Assembly (NCBI GenBank): GCA_023014485.1
Contig: JAJOZX010000941.1
Coordinates: 530,001-594,000 of the forward strand
Direction: 5' to 3'
DNA from: Bathynomus jamesi
Taxonomy: Eukaryota > Arthropoda > Malacostraca > Isopoda > Cirolanidae
DNA length: 64,000 nt
Part shown: positions 31,146-42,137 of the stretch, piece after piece
Numbering within the stretch: the stretch's first letter is position 1
Layout: each line of letters opens with the position of its first letter
Notes under the pieces: model-generated
Database searches by the model: none
What the model was told of the DNA's origin: nothing
What the model saw: only the letters and a program-made list of their open reading frames with translations
Made by a program: the position numbers and the translations under genes

Positions 31146-34100
31146 TGAAGAGTTACAAGGAGTTACAAGTACAAGAGGAAGCCTCAAAGACCTTTCGGTC
31201 CACTCTGAGAGGTTCCTGTCATTAAAAGTTTATTTTTCTTTCAGCTATCCTAGCAGTAGTAGAAAACTGGATAGAAAAGTAGAAGGCTCTCTCCCCACCC
31301 TCCGCTCCCTCCCTGCCAGAGGCAGGTACGGAAAAAGGTTGAAGTAAATACCTTGACCCTGGAAAAGTAGCCAAGGAAATTTTACAGGAAAGTGGAGAAT
31401 ATATAAATAGCTCTATATTTAGCTTCCTCACAGAGACACCGTGCAAGCGAACTCCTGCAGAGTTTTCTTATGTTTTAATCTTAAACTATGAGAGTATTCA
31501 GTACTTTGTCTAGCCTATTTTTAAACACATTTACACTTTGACTGGAAACAACCTCTGAGGGAAGTTGGTTCCAGATATTAACTATTTTATAGGAAAAGAA
31601 ATTTCCGCAGACAGAGGTCCTAAATGTCTTTAGTTCCAGTTTAAACCCATTATTTCTTGTCGGATTGGCATTAAGTGAGAATAAGTTTCTGTAATCTACC
31701 CTGTCTATTCCTTTGAGCATCTTGAAGACTTGAATAAGCTGACCCCGCAACCTCCTCGTATCTAAGCTAAACAGATTTAGGCGCTCCAATCTCCGTTGGT
31801 AGCTTTGCATTCTCATTGAAGGGATCAATTTTGTAGCCCTTGCTTCTACTCTTTTTAACCTTTCTATTTCCTTCCTGAGGGATGGAGACCAAAACTGCGC
31901 ACAGTATTCCAGTTGAGGTCTGACTAGAGAATTATAAAGACACATTACAGTCTCCTTGTTCCGAAACTGGAACTGTCTTTTAATATAACCTAATAATTTT
32001 AAGGCCCTCTTTTCGACTTCTGCACAGTGCTTCGACGGTTTCAGATCGTTGCTGATTTAGACTCCTAAGTCTTTCTCTAGATCGGTCTCAGTCAATTTCC
32101 TTCCCAAGAGAGAGTAGTCGGTCTTCGGGTTTTTATAACCTATGTGCATTACCTTACATTTGTCCAAGTTGAATGGCATCTGCCAAGTAGCAGACCATTC
32201 GCCCAACCTGTCAAGATCGTTCTGAAGCGTTCTTACGCCCTCCTCAGTACCTACACTACTTCCTAATTTCGTATCCTCTTCAAATTTGGAGATTGCACTG
32301 AGAAGCCCGACGTCTATATCGTTAATATAGATGATAAAAAGTAAAGGACCCAGAACGGAACCCTGTGGGACACCACTGGTGACCGGCGCCCACTCCGAAG
32401 CCACTCCATTTATTACCACTCTCTGCTTTCTATCTTTTAACCAATCCTCAATCCAGTTGGAAACGAGCCCGGTGATTCCTAGTCCTTTGACTCTAGCTAT
32501 CAATCTAGCGTGAGGGACTTTGTCAAAGGCTTTTTGAAAGTCGAGATACACTATATCTGTTGCCCTACTTGCATCGTACAGTGTATGCATATTATGGAAA
32601 AACTCTAACAGGTTTGTCAGAGAGGATCTATGTCCCCTAAATCTATGTTGAGAATAAAAAATTAGATTGTTAGATTCAAGGTGATACACAATACGTTTTG
32701 TAATGATGGATTCCAACAGTTTGCCGACAACTGATGCTAAACTGATCTGGCGATAATTACAAGGATTTTCCCTATCACCCTTTTTAAAGATTGGTGTTAC
32801 ATTTGCTAACTTCCAGTCGGTTGGAACTTTCCCTAACTCGATTGATTGTTTGAATATGGTTACTAAGTCGTCAACAACATTGCGGCTAACCTCTTTTAAT
32901 ACCCTTGGAAGAAATAAGTCGGGGCCAGGTGATTTGTATTTGTTCATCTTATTAATTAATTGCTGTACCTCATTTCTCGTAAAACTTATGGTCTCTACGG
33001 GATGGTCCCCGTCATATGTAATCCGAGGACTTGGCACTTCTATTATGTCTTCCTCCGTAAAGACTGTAACGAAGAACTCTTTTAACATATTAGCTATATC
33101 TTTATCACCGAATTTCACTACGCCATTTCTATCTTTTAAGGGGCCTACAGAATTTTTAATTGGCTTTCTGCTATTAACATGGGCAAAAAATTCTTTAGGG
33201 TTAACTTTACAGAGTGAGGCAACTCTAGCTTCTTCATCACGTTTGGCTGATCTAATTAAGGACTTAACCCTCCTACGTAGGTTTATATAGTTTTCTGAAT
33301 TAGTCTGGTTGAAATGCGACTTAAGTAGTTTGTAGGCTCTATTTCTTCCCGTAATAGCACTGCTAATTTCGTTGTTAAACCATTTCCGTGACTTTGTTGA
33401 CAAGGAAACCATTTTAGTGGGTATAAAAGTGTTCTGTAATATTCTAAATTGATCCCTATATGAGCTCCAGGTGACATTGACCCTCTCACTTATTAGAACT
33501 TCAAGTGTGTCTAAACTACTTCGGAAGCTTTCAAAATTTGCTCTCGAGAAATCCAGTCTTTCACGATTCTTTTCGCGTGTATTAACTGGAACCCTATGAT
33601 CAAACCTAATCAAATTATGATCGCTGTTACTTAAATTTTCACCAATAGTCAGGTTAGAGACTAGGTCGTCTTCGTTCGTGAATATGAGGTCTAGTTTATT
33701 ATTATCCCTTGTAGGCCCGTCAACCCACTGACTTAATAAGTTATCATCGGCAAATTCCAACAGTCTTGAGCCCTCAGCATCAGCTGTTTTGTTTTCCCAA
33801 TTTACATTACCACAATTAAAATCACCAAAAATCACACTGATCTTATTATTCACTATTCTGCTTAATTTGTTATACAAGTTTATATCCTTATCAACGGGGT
33901 AGTGAGGTGGTCTATATACTAGAAGTAGCTGCACTACTTTATTATTTAGGTTTAGATCAATTCCCAACATTTCATGAGCAGATACGATATTACTGTTTAC
34001 CGGGTGCAGGGAGTCCCGAGCATGCAAAAGTACACCACCGCCTTCCCTTCCGTTCCTATCTTTGTGAAACATTTTGTAACCTACCATTTCAAATTCTCCT

Positions 34101-34575
34101 ACAAAATCCCTTGATTCAGAATGAATCCAGGATTCCGTTATTCCGATGATATCAAAGTTCTCAGTTTTAACAAGCGCTATAAATTCCATTAGTTTGTTTC
34201 TAATTGACCTAGCATTGAAGAGCACAGTTTTAAGTGATTTTAAGTTGTGATTTTTCGTAACTAGCCTGAGTCGTTTCCCGACGCAGTTGAACTAACTACT
34301 GGGGGAGTGGGACTAAATGCAGTTGGAGGGGGACTAACTGTTGTTGGAGGGGGACTAACTGCTGTTGGAGGGGGACTAACTGCTGGTGGAGGGGAACTAA
34401 CTGCTGGTGGAGGGGGACTAACTGCTGGTGGAGGGGGACTAACTGCTGTTGGAGGGGGACTAACTGCTGGGGGAGGGGGACCAACAGCTTGGGGAGGAGG
34501 ACCGACTGCTGGGGGAGTAGGTTTAACTGTTTGGGGAGCAAGATCAATTGCTGGTTTGGGGGGGTCCTAGTTTAA
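31146..34575 (-). mobile_element. CR1-like LINE F2, copy b (5'-truncated, longest ORF2)
   Basis: It carries the genuine F2 tail: two TTACAAG repeats, then CAAGAGGAAGCCTCAAAGACC and CTTTCGGTCCACTCTGAGAGG. ORF2 is almost complete. ORF1 is present only as the proline-rich end, encoded by about twelve 21-bp units (34290-34530). The 5' boundary is at 34565-34575, where a (GA)n tract with an F1 fragment begins. Confidence 0.85.
31481..34225 (-). CDS. F2-b ORF2: endonuclease/reverse transcriptase, 722-codon frame plus C-terminal part
   Basis: The frame 34225-32057 is uninterrupted from MLFNARSIRNKLMEFIALV to LEKDLGV. Endonuclease motifs are ITESWIHSES, VIFGDFNCGNVNWENK and NSDHNLIRFD. RT motifs are NVTPIFKKGDRENP, FDKVPHARLIARV and VPQGSVLGPLLFIIYINDID. 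The catalytic block reads FEEDTKLGS instead of FADDTKLGS, so the first catalytic aspartate is replaced by glutamate and the enzyme is probably inactive. The frame ends at a TAA also present in F2-a and F2-c; F1 has a leucine codon there. Past the stop the same frame continues, and 31945-31481 encodes the C-terminal domain ending FKNRLDKVLNTLIV. This is a LINE protein, not a host gene. Confidence 0.85.
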
Positions 34576-34591
34576 AAAGATGGAGAGAGAG

Positions 34592-34632
<41 letters not shown>

Positions 34633-34893
34633 ACAAGGAGTTACAAGGAAAAGAAGTATCTCAAAAGGCCTTGCGGCCCATACCGAGGAGGTACCAATGG
34701 CAACGGGTGCCAGGGAAAATTTTGTACACACTCAAATAGTGTGCAAGATTTGGTCTAACCTTTTCTTGAACTGATCCACAGAGGAACTGTTCACAACTTC
34801 CGAAGGTAACCTGTTCCATGTGTCACAGATCTTATACGTAAAGTAATTCCCACACACACTAGTCCTAAACCGTTTCAAATCCAACTTCCAACC
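34576..34893 (-). pseudogene. LINE F1 3' fragment between GA tracts
   Basis: GA repeats (34578-34630), GTTACAAGGAGTTACAAG, the F1 tail and the last ~60 codons of F1 ORF2 (antisense of CACTCAAATAGTGTGCAAG onward) end abruptly at CTTCCAACC (34893). The next (GA)n tract follows. It is a 5'-truncated insertion of about 260 bp. Confidence 0.8.
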
Positions 34894-34905
34894 AGAGAGA
34901 GAGAG

Positions 34906-34964
<59 letters not shown>

Positions 34965-37198
34965 GAGAGAGAGAATGGAGAGAGAGGATGGAGAGAGAGA
35001 GAGTTACAAAGAGTTACAAGGACAAGAGGAAGCCTCAAAGACCTTTCGGTCCACTCTGTGAGGTTCCTGTTATTAAAAGTTTATTCTTCTTTCAACTATC
35101 CTAGCAGTAGTAGAAAACTGGATAGAAAAGTAGAAGGCTCTCTCCCCACCCTCCGCTCCCTCCCTACCAGAGGCAGGTACGGAAAAAGGTTGAAGAAAAT
35201 ACCTTGACCCTGGAAAAGTAGCCAAGGAAATTTTACAGGAAAGTGGAGAATATATAAATAGCTCTATATTTAGCTTGCTCACAGAGACACCGTGCAAGCG
35301 AACTCCTGCAGAGTTTTCTGAGGTTTTAATCTTAAACTATGAGAGTATTCAGTACTTTGTCTAGCCTATATTTAAACACATTTACACTTTGACTGGAAAC
35401 AACCTCTGAGGGAAGTTGGTTCCAGATATTAACTATTTTATAGGAAAAGAAATTTCCGCAGACAGAGGTCCTAAATGTCTGTAGTTCCAGTTTAAACCCA
35501 TTATTTCTTGTCGGATTGGCATTAAGTGAGAATAAGTGTCTTTAATCTACCCTCTCTATTCCTTTGAGCATCTTGAAGACTTGAATAAGCTGACCTCGCA
35601 ACCTCCTCGTCTCTCAGCTAAACAGATTTAGGCGCTCCAATCTCCGTTGGTAGCTTTGCATTCTCATTGAAGGGATCAATTTTATAGCCCTTGCTTGTAC
35701 TCTTTCTAACCTTTGTATGTCCTTCCTGAGGGATGGAGACCAAAACTGCGCACACTATTCCAGTTGAGGTCTGACTAGAGAATTATGAAGAGACATTACA
35801 GTCTCCTTGTTCCGAAACTGGAACGGTCTTTCAATATAACCTAATAATTTTAAGGCCCTCTTTTCGACTTCTGCACAGTGCTTCGACGGTTTCAGATCGT
35901 TGCTGATTTAGACTCCTAAGTCTTTCTCTAGATCGGTCTCAGTCAAGTTCCTTCCCAAGAGAGAGTAATCGGTCTTCGGGTTTTTATAACCTATGTGCAT
36001 TACCTTACATTTGTCCAAGTTGAATGGCATCTGCCAAGTAGCAGACCATTCGCCCAACCTGTCAAGATCGTTCTGAAGCGTTCTTACGCCCTCCTCAGTA
36101 CCTACACTACTTCCTAATTTCGTATCGTCTGCAAATTTGGAGATTGCACTTAGAAGCCCGACGTCTATATCGTTAATATAGATGATAAAAAGTAAAGGAC
36201 CCAGAACGGAACCCTGTGGGACACCGAATTTCAGTACGCCATTTCTATCTTTTAAGGGGCCTACAGAATTTTTAATTGGCTTTCTGCTATTAACATGGGC
36301 AAAAAATTCTTTAGGGTTAACTTTACAGAGTGAGGCAACTCTAGCTTCTTCATCACGTTTGGCTGATCTAATTAAGGACTTAACCCTCCTACGTAGGTCT
36401 ATATAGTTTTCTGAATTAGTGTGGTTGAAATGCGACTTAAGTAGTTTGTAGGCTCTATTTCTTCCCGTAATAGCCCCCCTAATTTCGTTGTTAAACCATT
36501 TCGGTGACTTTGTTGACAAGGAAACCATTTTAGTGGGTATAAAAGTGTTCTGTAATATTCTAAATTGATCTCTATATGAGCTCCAGGTGACATTGACATC
36601 CTCATTTATTAGAACTTCAAGTGTGTCTAAACTACTTCGGAAGCTTTTAAAATTTGCTCTCGAGAAATCCAGTCTTTCACGAGTCTTTTCGCGTGTATTA
36701 ACTGGAACCCTGAGGTCAAACCTAATCAAATTATGATCGCTGTTACTTAAATTTTCACCAATAGTCAGGTTAGAGACTAGGTCATCTTCGTTCGTGAATA
36801 TGAGGTCTAGTTTATTATTACCCCTTGTAGGCCCGTCAACCCATTGACTGAATAAGTTATCATCGGCAAATTCCAACAGTCTTGACTGCATGGCCGTAAC
36901 TACCTATGAGGTCACCGAGGTCCGGACCTCGGTAATTATTTCCTAAAAAAAAAAAGAGAGACTGAACCGTTCTCCGTGTATGAAACGCATATTACCGCTT
37001 TTCTTTTGAAAAGAGGGAGCGTCGAGCGTTTTGTGTTTTGTGTTTAGTGTATAGCTTGGGTTGTGTTTGTAGATGTCATTTTGGTCTGAATTTTGCTCGT
37101 CCCGCCGCGCTCGAAAAAAATCTGGACCTCACTAATTTCTAAACCCTAGTTACGGCCCTGGACTCTTGAGCCCTCAGCATCAGCTGTTTTGTTTTCCC
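34894..37198 (-). pseudogene. CR1-like LINE F2, copy c (internal deletion, interrupted)
   Basis: A (GA)n tract (34894-35002) is followed by the genuine F2 tail and ORF2 3' region. The frame 36891-35908 joins endonuclease-side sequence (KDRNGVLKFG) directly to VPQGSVLGPLLFIIYIND. About 1 kb of ORF2, including the N-terminal RT, is therefore deleted, precisely in frame. The downstream RT keeps FADDTKLGS and ends at the shared TAA after LEKDLGV. At 36889-37160 a hAT-type element interrupts it; 30 bp of F2 sequence resume after it and stop at 37198. Confidence 0.85.
36889..37160. mobile_element. hAT-like element inside LINE F2-c (272 bp)
   Basis: The termini are CATGGCCGTAACTA and TAGTTACGGCCCTG. 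Near-duplicate flanks AGTCTTGA (36879-36886) and ACTCTTGA (37162-37169) suggest an 8-bp target duplication with two or three extra bases at the edges. The uninterrupted target can be read at the equivalent positions in F2-a (about 27945) and F2-b (about 33765). An internal perfect palindrome, ACCGAGGTCCGGACCTCGGT, lies at about 36917-36936. It has no coding capacity. Confidence 0.75.
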
Positions 37199-37693
37199 AA
37201 AGAGAGGATGGAGAGAGAGAGAGGATGGAGAGAGAGAGAGAGTTACAAGCAGTTACAAGGAAAAGAAGCACCTCAAAAGGCCTTGCGGCCCATACCGAGG
37301 AGGTACCAATGGCAACGGGTGCCAGGGAAAATTTTGTAAAAGTTTATTTTTCTTTCAACTATCCTAGCAGTAGTAGAAAACTGGATAGAAAAGTAGAAGG
37401 CTGTCTCCCCACCCTCCGCTCCCTCCCTGCCAGAGGCAGGTACGGAAAAAGGTTGAAGAAAATACCTTGACCCTGGAAAAGTAGCCAAGGAAATTTTACA
37501 GGAAAGTGGAGAATATGTAAATAGCTCTACTATATTTAGTTTGCTCACATGAGAGTATTCAGTACTTTGTCTAGCCTATTTTTAAACACATTTACACTTT
37601 GACTGGAAACAACCTCTGAGGGATGTTGGTTCCAGATATTAACTATTTTATAGGAAAAGAAATTTCCGCAGACTGAGGTCCTAAATGTCTTTA
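37199..37693 (-). pseudogene. LINE mosaic: F1 tail, F2 body, joined to F1-c
   Basis: GA repeats and GTTACAAG repeats are followed by an F1 tail. The sequence switches to F2 at AAAAGTTTATTTTTC and runs in F2 C-terminal sequence until GTCCTAAATGTCTTT (about 37690). There it changes to F1 at ACACACTCAAATAGTG. Three changes of family occur within 500 bp. Confidence 0.8.
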
Positions 37694-40635
37694 CACACTC
37701 AAATAGTGTGCAAGATTTCGTCTACCCTTTTCTTGAACTGATCCACAGAGGAACTGTTCACAACTTCCGAAGGTAACATGTTCCATGTGTCACAGATCTT
37801 ATACGTAAAGTAATTCCCACACACACTAGTCCTAAACCGTTTCAAATCCAACTTCCAACCATTGTTGCGAGTTGGGTTATCATTTAAACTAAACATACTT
37901 GTAAAATCGACATCGTTGAACCCGCGTAAGAGCTTGAAAACCTCGATCAGTTGACCGCGCAGCCTCCGAGTTTCAAGCGAAAACAAGTTCAGGGCGCGTA
38001 ACCGTCGATTGTAGCCCATATGTCTAACGGAAGGGATTAACTTTGTGGCCCTCGCCTGCACTCGCTCCAGCCTCACAATATCGTTCCTGAGGGTGGGCGA
38101 CCAGAACTGCACAGCATACTCCAGGTGCGGCCGAACAAGGGAATTGTACAGTGAGAGCACAATCTCCTTGTTCCGAAACTGAAATTGCCTCCTGATATAA
38201 CCCAATAGTTTCTGGGCTTTCTTTTCCACCTCTACACACTGTTTCGTAAACTTAAGGTCGCTGCTAATTAGCACACCCAAGTCCTTTTCTAAATCAGTCA
38301 CCTCGATATTACTACCCAACATCGAGTAGTCCGACTTGGGATTGGCATAGCCAATGTGCATCACTTTGCATTTACCCAAGTTAAACGGCATTTGCCATTT
38401 TTCGGACCACTCTCCTATCCTACCTAGGTCCGCACGCAGTTCCTCGATCGCTTCGGGCGTCCCAACATTGGCCCCAAGCTTGGTGTCATCAGCGAATTTG
38501 GCGATCCGACTGACGATGCCACCGTCGATATCATTTATGTAAATGATAAACAACAGTGGCCCCAAAACGGAACCTTGAGGAACCCCACTATTGACCGAGG
38601 CCCAACCCGAACTAGCCCCTTTAATTACCACCCTCTGCCGCCTATTCCTCAGCCAGTTTTGAATCCACCTACCTATTTCCCCACCGATACCCAGCGCGCG
38701 CACTTTCGCCATTAGCCGGCGGTGAGGTACCTTATAAAAGGCTTTCTGAAAGTCGAGATAAAGTATATCAATCGCCCTACTCTTATCGTACTCACTCAAC
38801 ATGACGTGGAAAAACTAGAGCAAGTTGGTGAGACACGACCTATGCCGTCTAAACCCATGTTGGGAGTCCCCAAGCAGCTTGTAGGAATCCAAATGGTCAA
38901 CGATCCTATCAGCTATTATCCCTTCTAATAATTTACCTACAACTGAAGTGAGACTAATGGGACGATAGTTCCCTGGACTTTCGTGATCCCCTTTCTTAAA
39001 GATAGGGGTCACGTTGGCTTCCCTCCAGTCACCAGGCACCTGGCCCATCTCCAACGATTTGTTGAAGACTGTAGCCAGGTGGGGAGCCACCTGGTCGCGC
39101 ACTTCTCGCAACACTCTGGGGAGAAACTGGTCTGGCCCAGGAGCCTTAAACGCGCTCAGTTTGTCTATTCTATCGGCAACGACTGTCGCGGTACATCTAA
39201 CACTATCCAGGCCAGCACCTTCGTGCCTCACGCCTGGCTCGGGGATGACGCGGGTATCTTCCCTGGTTAACACTCCCGCAAAGTACTCATTAAGCACATT
39301 AGGGATGTCCGCGTCGGACATAACTGAAGAATTCCTTAGGGTTCCCCTTGCAGAGGCTTGCCACCCGTAGTTCTTCGTTACGTTTCGCTAGCCTAACCTT
39401 CGCCTTCACTTCCCTACACAGGCGGACATACGCTTCAGTGTTCTCGTGGGAACGATTGGCCTTCGCCCTCCTATACGCTACCTTCCTATTTCGGATAGCC
39501 GAAGCGATGTCACGATTGAACCACTTAGGCTGCTTTGAAGCAGGGGTGACCGGGTTTGAGTGTATGGCAGCAGACTGCAGCACCATAAACTCGTCCCGGA
39601 ATGCACTTCACACTCCCTCAACATCTCCGCCAACCTCTAACCCCATCTCTCCTACGCTATCCCTGAGGCTAACAAAGTTCGCCCGCCGGAGATCGAGCTT
39701 ACTGCCTCTCGAGTTACTACGCTTCACCCGAGGGACGCACACACGGAACCTAATAAGACCGTGATCACTCCCGCCCAATGATTCGTCAACGGTGAGGCCA
39801 GTGTCGAGGTTGTCTTCGGTCGTGAATACTAAGTCTAGAACGCTTTCGCCTCGTGTAGGCTCGTTGACTCACTGACTGAGGAAGTTCTCATCAGCAAAGT
39901 CAACTAGCCTCCTCCCTTCAGCATCGGCAGTCCTGTTTTCCCACTTTATGCCGCGACAGTTGAAGTCTCCTAAAACTACACACACCCTATCCCCTAGCAG
40001 GCTACTGAGTTCGGTGTACAGGGCTGTATCCTCCTCGAGGAAGAGATGCGGAGGTCTGTACACCAAGATTAACCTATAGTTCGTCCCTCCCACGTTCAGA
40101 TCGACGCCAAGCAGCTCCCGTTCCGACCGGAACTGGCAGTCAACCGGACTCAACGTGTCTCTGACGTATATTAGTACCCCACCCCCTCCCCACGGGTGCG
40201 GTCTTTGCGAAACATTCTATACCCGGGAATTTCGAACTCCCCAACGTAGTCCCTACGATCAGTATGAATCCAGGACTCGGTGATAGCAACGATATCCTGG
40301 TATTCTGATGTTAAGAGCCCCCGTAGCTCGCAAAACTTGTTCCTGATCGACCTAGCATTAAAAAGCATTGCACGGAGGGAGCCTCCCCTATTCTGACCGC
40401 CCCCTAGCACGACCCGTTTCCCGAACAGCCAGGGCTGTCGGGAGTTGAAGAGCCCCTCACTAACGGGGGGACAATCTCCGCAGGAGCCTGAGCCCCCTCC
40501 AACGTGGAAGGAGAGTCACTACCTGCTGTTGGAGGGGGACAACTATTGGGGGAGGGGGACTACCTGCTGTTGGAGGGGGACTACCTGCTGTTGGAGGGGG
40601 ACTCCCTGCTGTTGGAGGGGGACTACCTGCTGTTG
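37694..40635 (-). pseudogene. CR1-like LINE F1, copy c (ORF2 nearly complete, broken)
   Basis: The longest frame, 38802-37699 (367 codons), carries FQKAFYKVPHRRLMAKV, VPQGSVLGPLLFIIYIND, FADDTKLGANVG and the C-terminal domain ending VDEILHTI. Upstream frames 39321-38815, 39586-39299, 40153-39869 and 40410-40171 hold the RT N-terminus and the endonuclease (VLGDFNCRGIKWENR). Defects include a stop at about 38815, a ~90-bp deletion near 39315, a stop near 39869 (Trp codon lost) and a frameshift near 40165. The 5' end passes from F1 sequence into 21-bp repeats of the F2 proline-rich type at 40520-40635, another family switch. Confidence 0.85.
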
Positions 40636-40740
40636 AGAGAGGATGGAGAGAGAGAGAGGATGGAGAGAGAGAGAGAGAGAGAGAGGACGGAGAGAGAGAG
40701 AGGACGGAGAGAGAGAGAGGATGGAGAGAGAGAGAGCGTT
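40636..40740. repeat. (GA)n tract closing the LINE array
   Basis: GA repeats with GGATGGAGAG interruptions, like those between the other LINE copies. No LINE tail follows on its right side, so it is either the original target tract or the remnant of a lost copy. Confidence 0.9.
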
Positions 40741-42137
40741 ATCTCCTGCATACTCTATATATATCTATATACAGTATGTCTCTATATATAAATAGATAGA
40801 GTGATCGACACAATGATAATGTGGACGTCATTGATGGGGTTAGAGCAATTATGTGCACCAATCCGAACGCACCTCCGCTGCCATAAGGACCGCCCATTTT
40901 ATACCAAACAGACTAGCTTGGGACGAGACAGAGGCGCGAGACTTATTGTAAGCACTGTACATACGGTATTCATAAATTCAGTGAAATTAACTAGGCCTAC
41001 TTGCAAACAGTGATATTCGTTTCGCGCGGTACTTTATTAACTAATGTCTTACTGCCTCGCGGTCATATGCCCCGGCACAATCATCGCACCTTTCAAATTC
41101 CCGAGTGCGTCCCCCTGAGTCGAGTCTCACTGCCTCCTGACGGCAGGGGAGCGGCGACCCATTGGAGAAGCCATCACTGGCATTGGGTCCTGCTCCGCCG
41201 TCATACGGATCGTGGAGGGATTCACGAAATTCATCACCTAACATCTCAGGACAACACTCACCCCCCCACCCACCCCAGCGCTGCAGTCAGTCCCAAATTC
41301 GTTTCAAACGGCGCATTCTTTCATCACCACCTCGTCCAAAAATATTCAACCGTCCCGTCTCGGCCGTTGTACGGTAAATCATTTGGCGATAAATCTGGTG
41401 ACGCGCCTTATTGCATCAGCGAAATTTTTTTTCCTTAAGCACGACGGGTTTCCCTTCCCCTTCCCTACGGGAAGGCCTAAAAAGAAAGCATTCTTCGAGT
41501 AAACAAGCAGAGCGCACACATGCATCCACGCAACAAAAGGGCAAACTGCAAAACAGACACTTCAGGCACAGGGTTGCCGATCCCCTGCCTTCATCAACTG
41601 TCTCTTTGCATCATTCCGTGGATTACTACTGCTGCTCGTGTACTTGAACGACGTTTCTTTTTCTTCCCTTCGGCAGGAGCGACTTCGACGAGAACAGCCA
41701 CACGACGAGTTACGGGCACAGCATTCGAACTCAAACACAGTTCCCCTTGCCCCTCTCGTTTCCTCCGTCCGCTCTTCATTGCTCCGCATTCCTGCCGAAG
41801 CCCAATCCCTGCGGCAGGAGCGACCTCAACGAGAACAACCACGCGACGAGTTATGGGCACAGCATTCGCACTCAAACACAGTTCCCTCTGCCCCTCTCGT
41901 TTCCTTAGTTCGCTCCTCATTCCTGCCGTATCCCCTGCGGAACCCCCACCCCATACAACAGCGCCTCCTCTTCCGAGCATCTCCCCGCTCCGAGACGACC
42001 CTTCATTCCTTCCTGCGTCAGGAATTCCACGACATACCAGGCCAAGCGTCAAATCTCGGAGTGGCCTCATCAGGTCTCCCAACAGAATGATATTTCTTCT
42101 TAGTATCGTTCCTTCGTCTCTGAGAGGGAACTACTTT
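40741..42137. other. GC-richer stretch with a 141-bp tandem duplication; no recognised gene
   Basis: The block 40815-40975 is the inverted partner of 16220-16360. At 41671-41811 and 41812-41945 two copies of a 141-bp unit follow each other (CGGCAGGAGCGAC...ACGACGAGTTA...GGGCACAGCATTCG...CCCCTCTCGTTTCC). The overlapping frames at 41520-42140 (+) and 41594-42082 (-) span this duplication. They are Arg/Ser/Pro-rich and not recognisable, so I do not call a gene. The stretch directly upstream of LTR B is purine-rich (GAGAGGGAAC at about 42121), as a polypurine tract would be. Confidence 0.5.

Noticed and set aside
30480..31225. Long open frames rich in Glu/Arg on the plus strand and Ser/Leu on the minus strand, also at 24863-25517 and 34548-35104
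   Set aside because: They are translations of (GA)n repeats, which lack stop codons in several frames; no domain and no start context.
18392..40740. Interpretation of the LINE array as a multigene family of host proteins with reverse-transcriptase-like domains
   Set aside because: The tails, 5' truncations, mosaic structure and numerous stops fit retrotransposons only.
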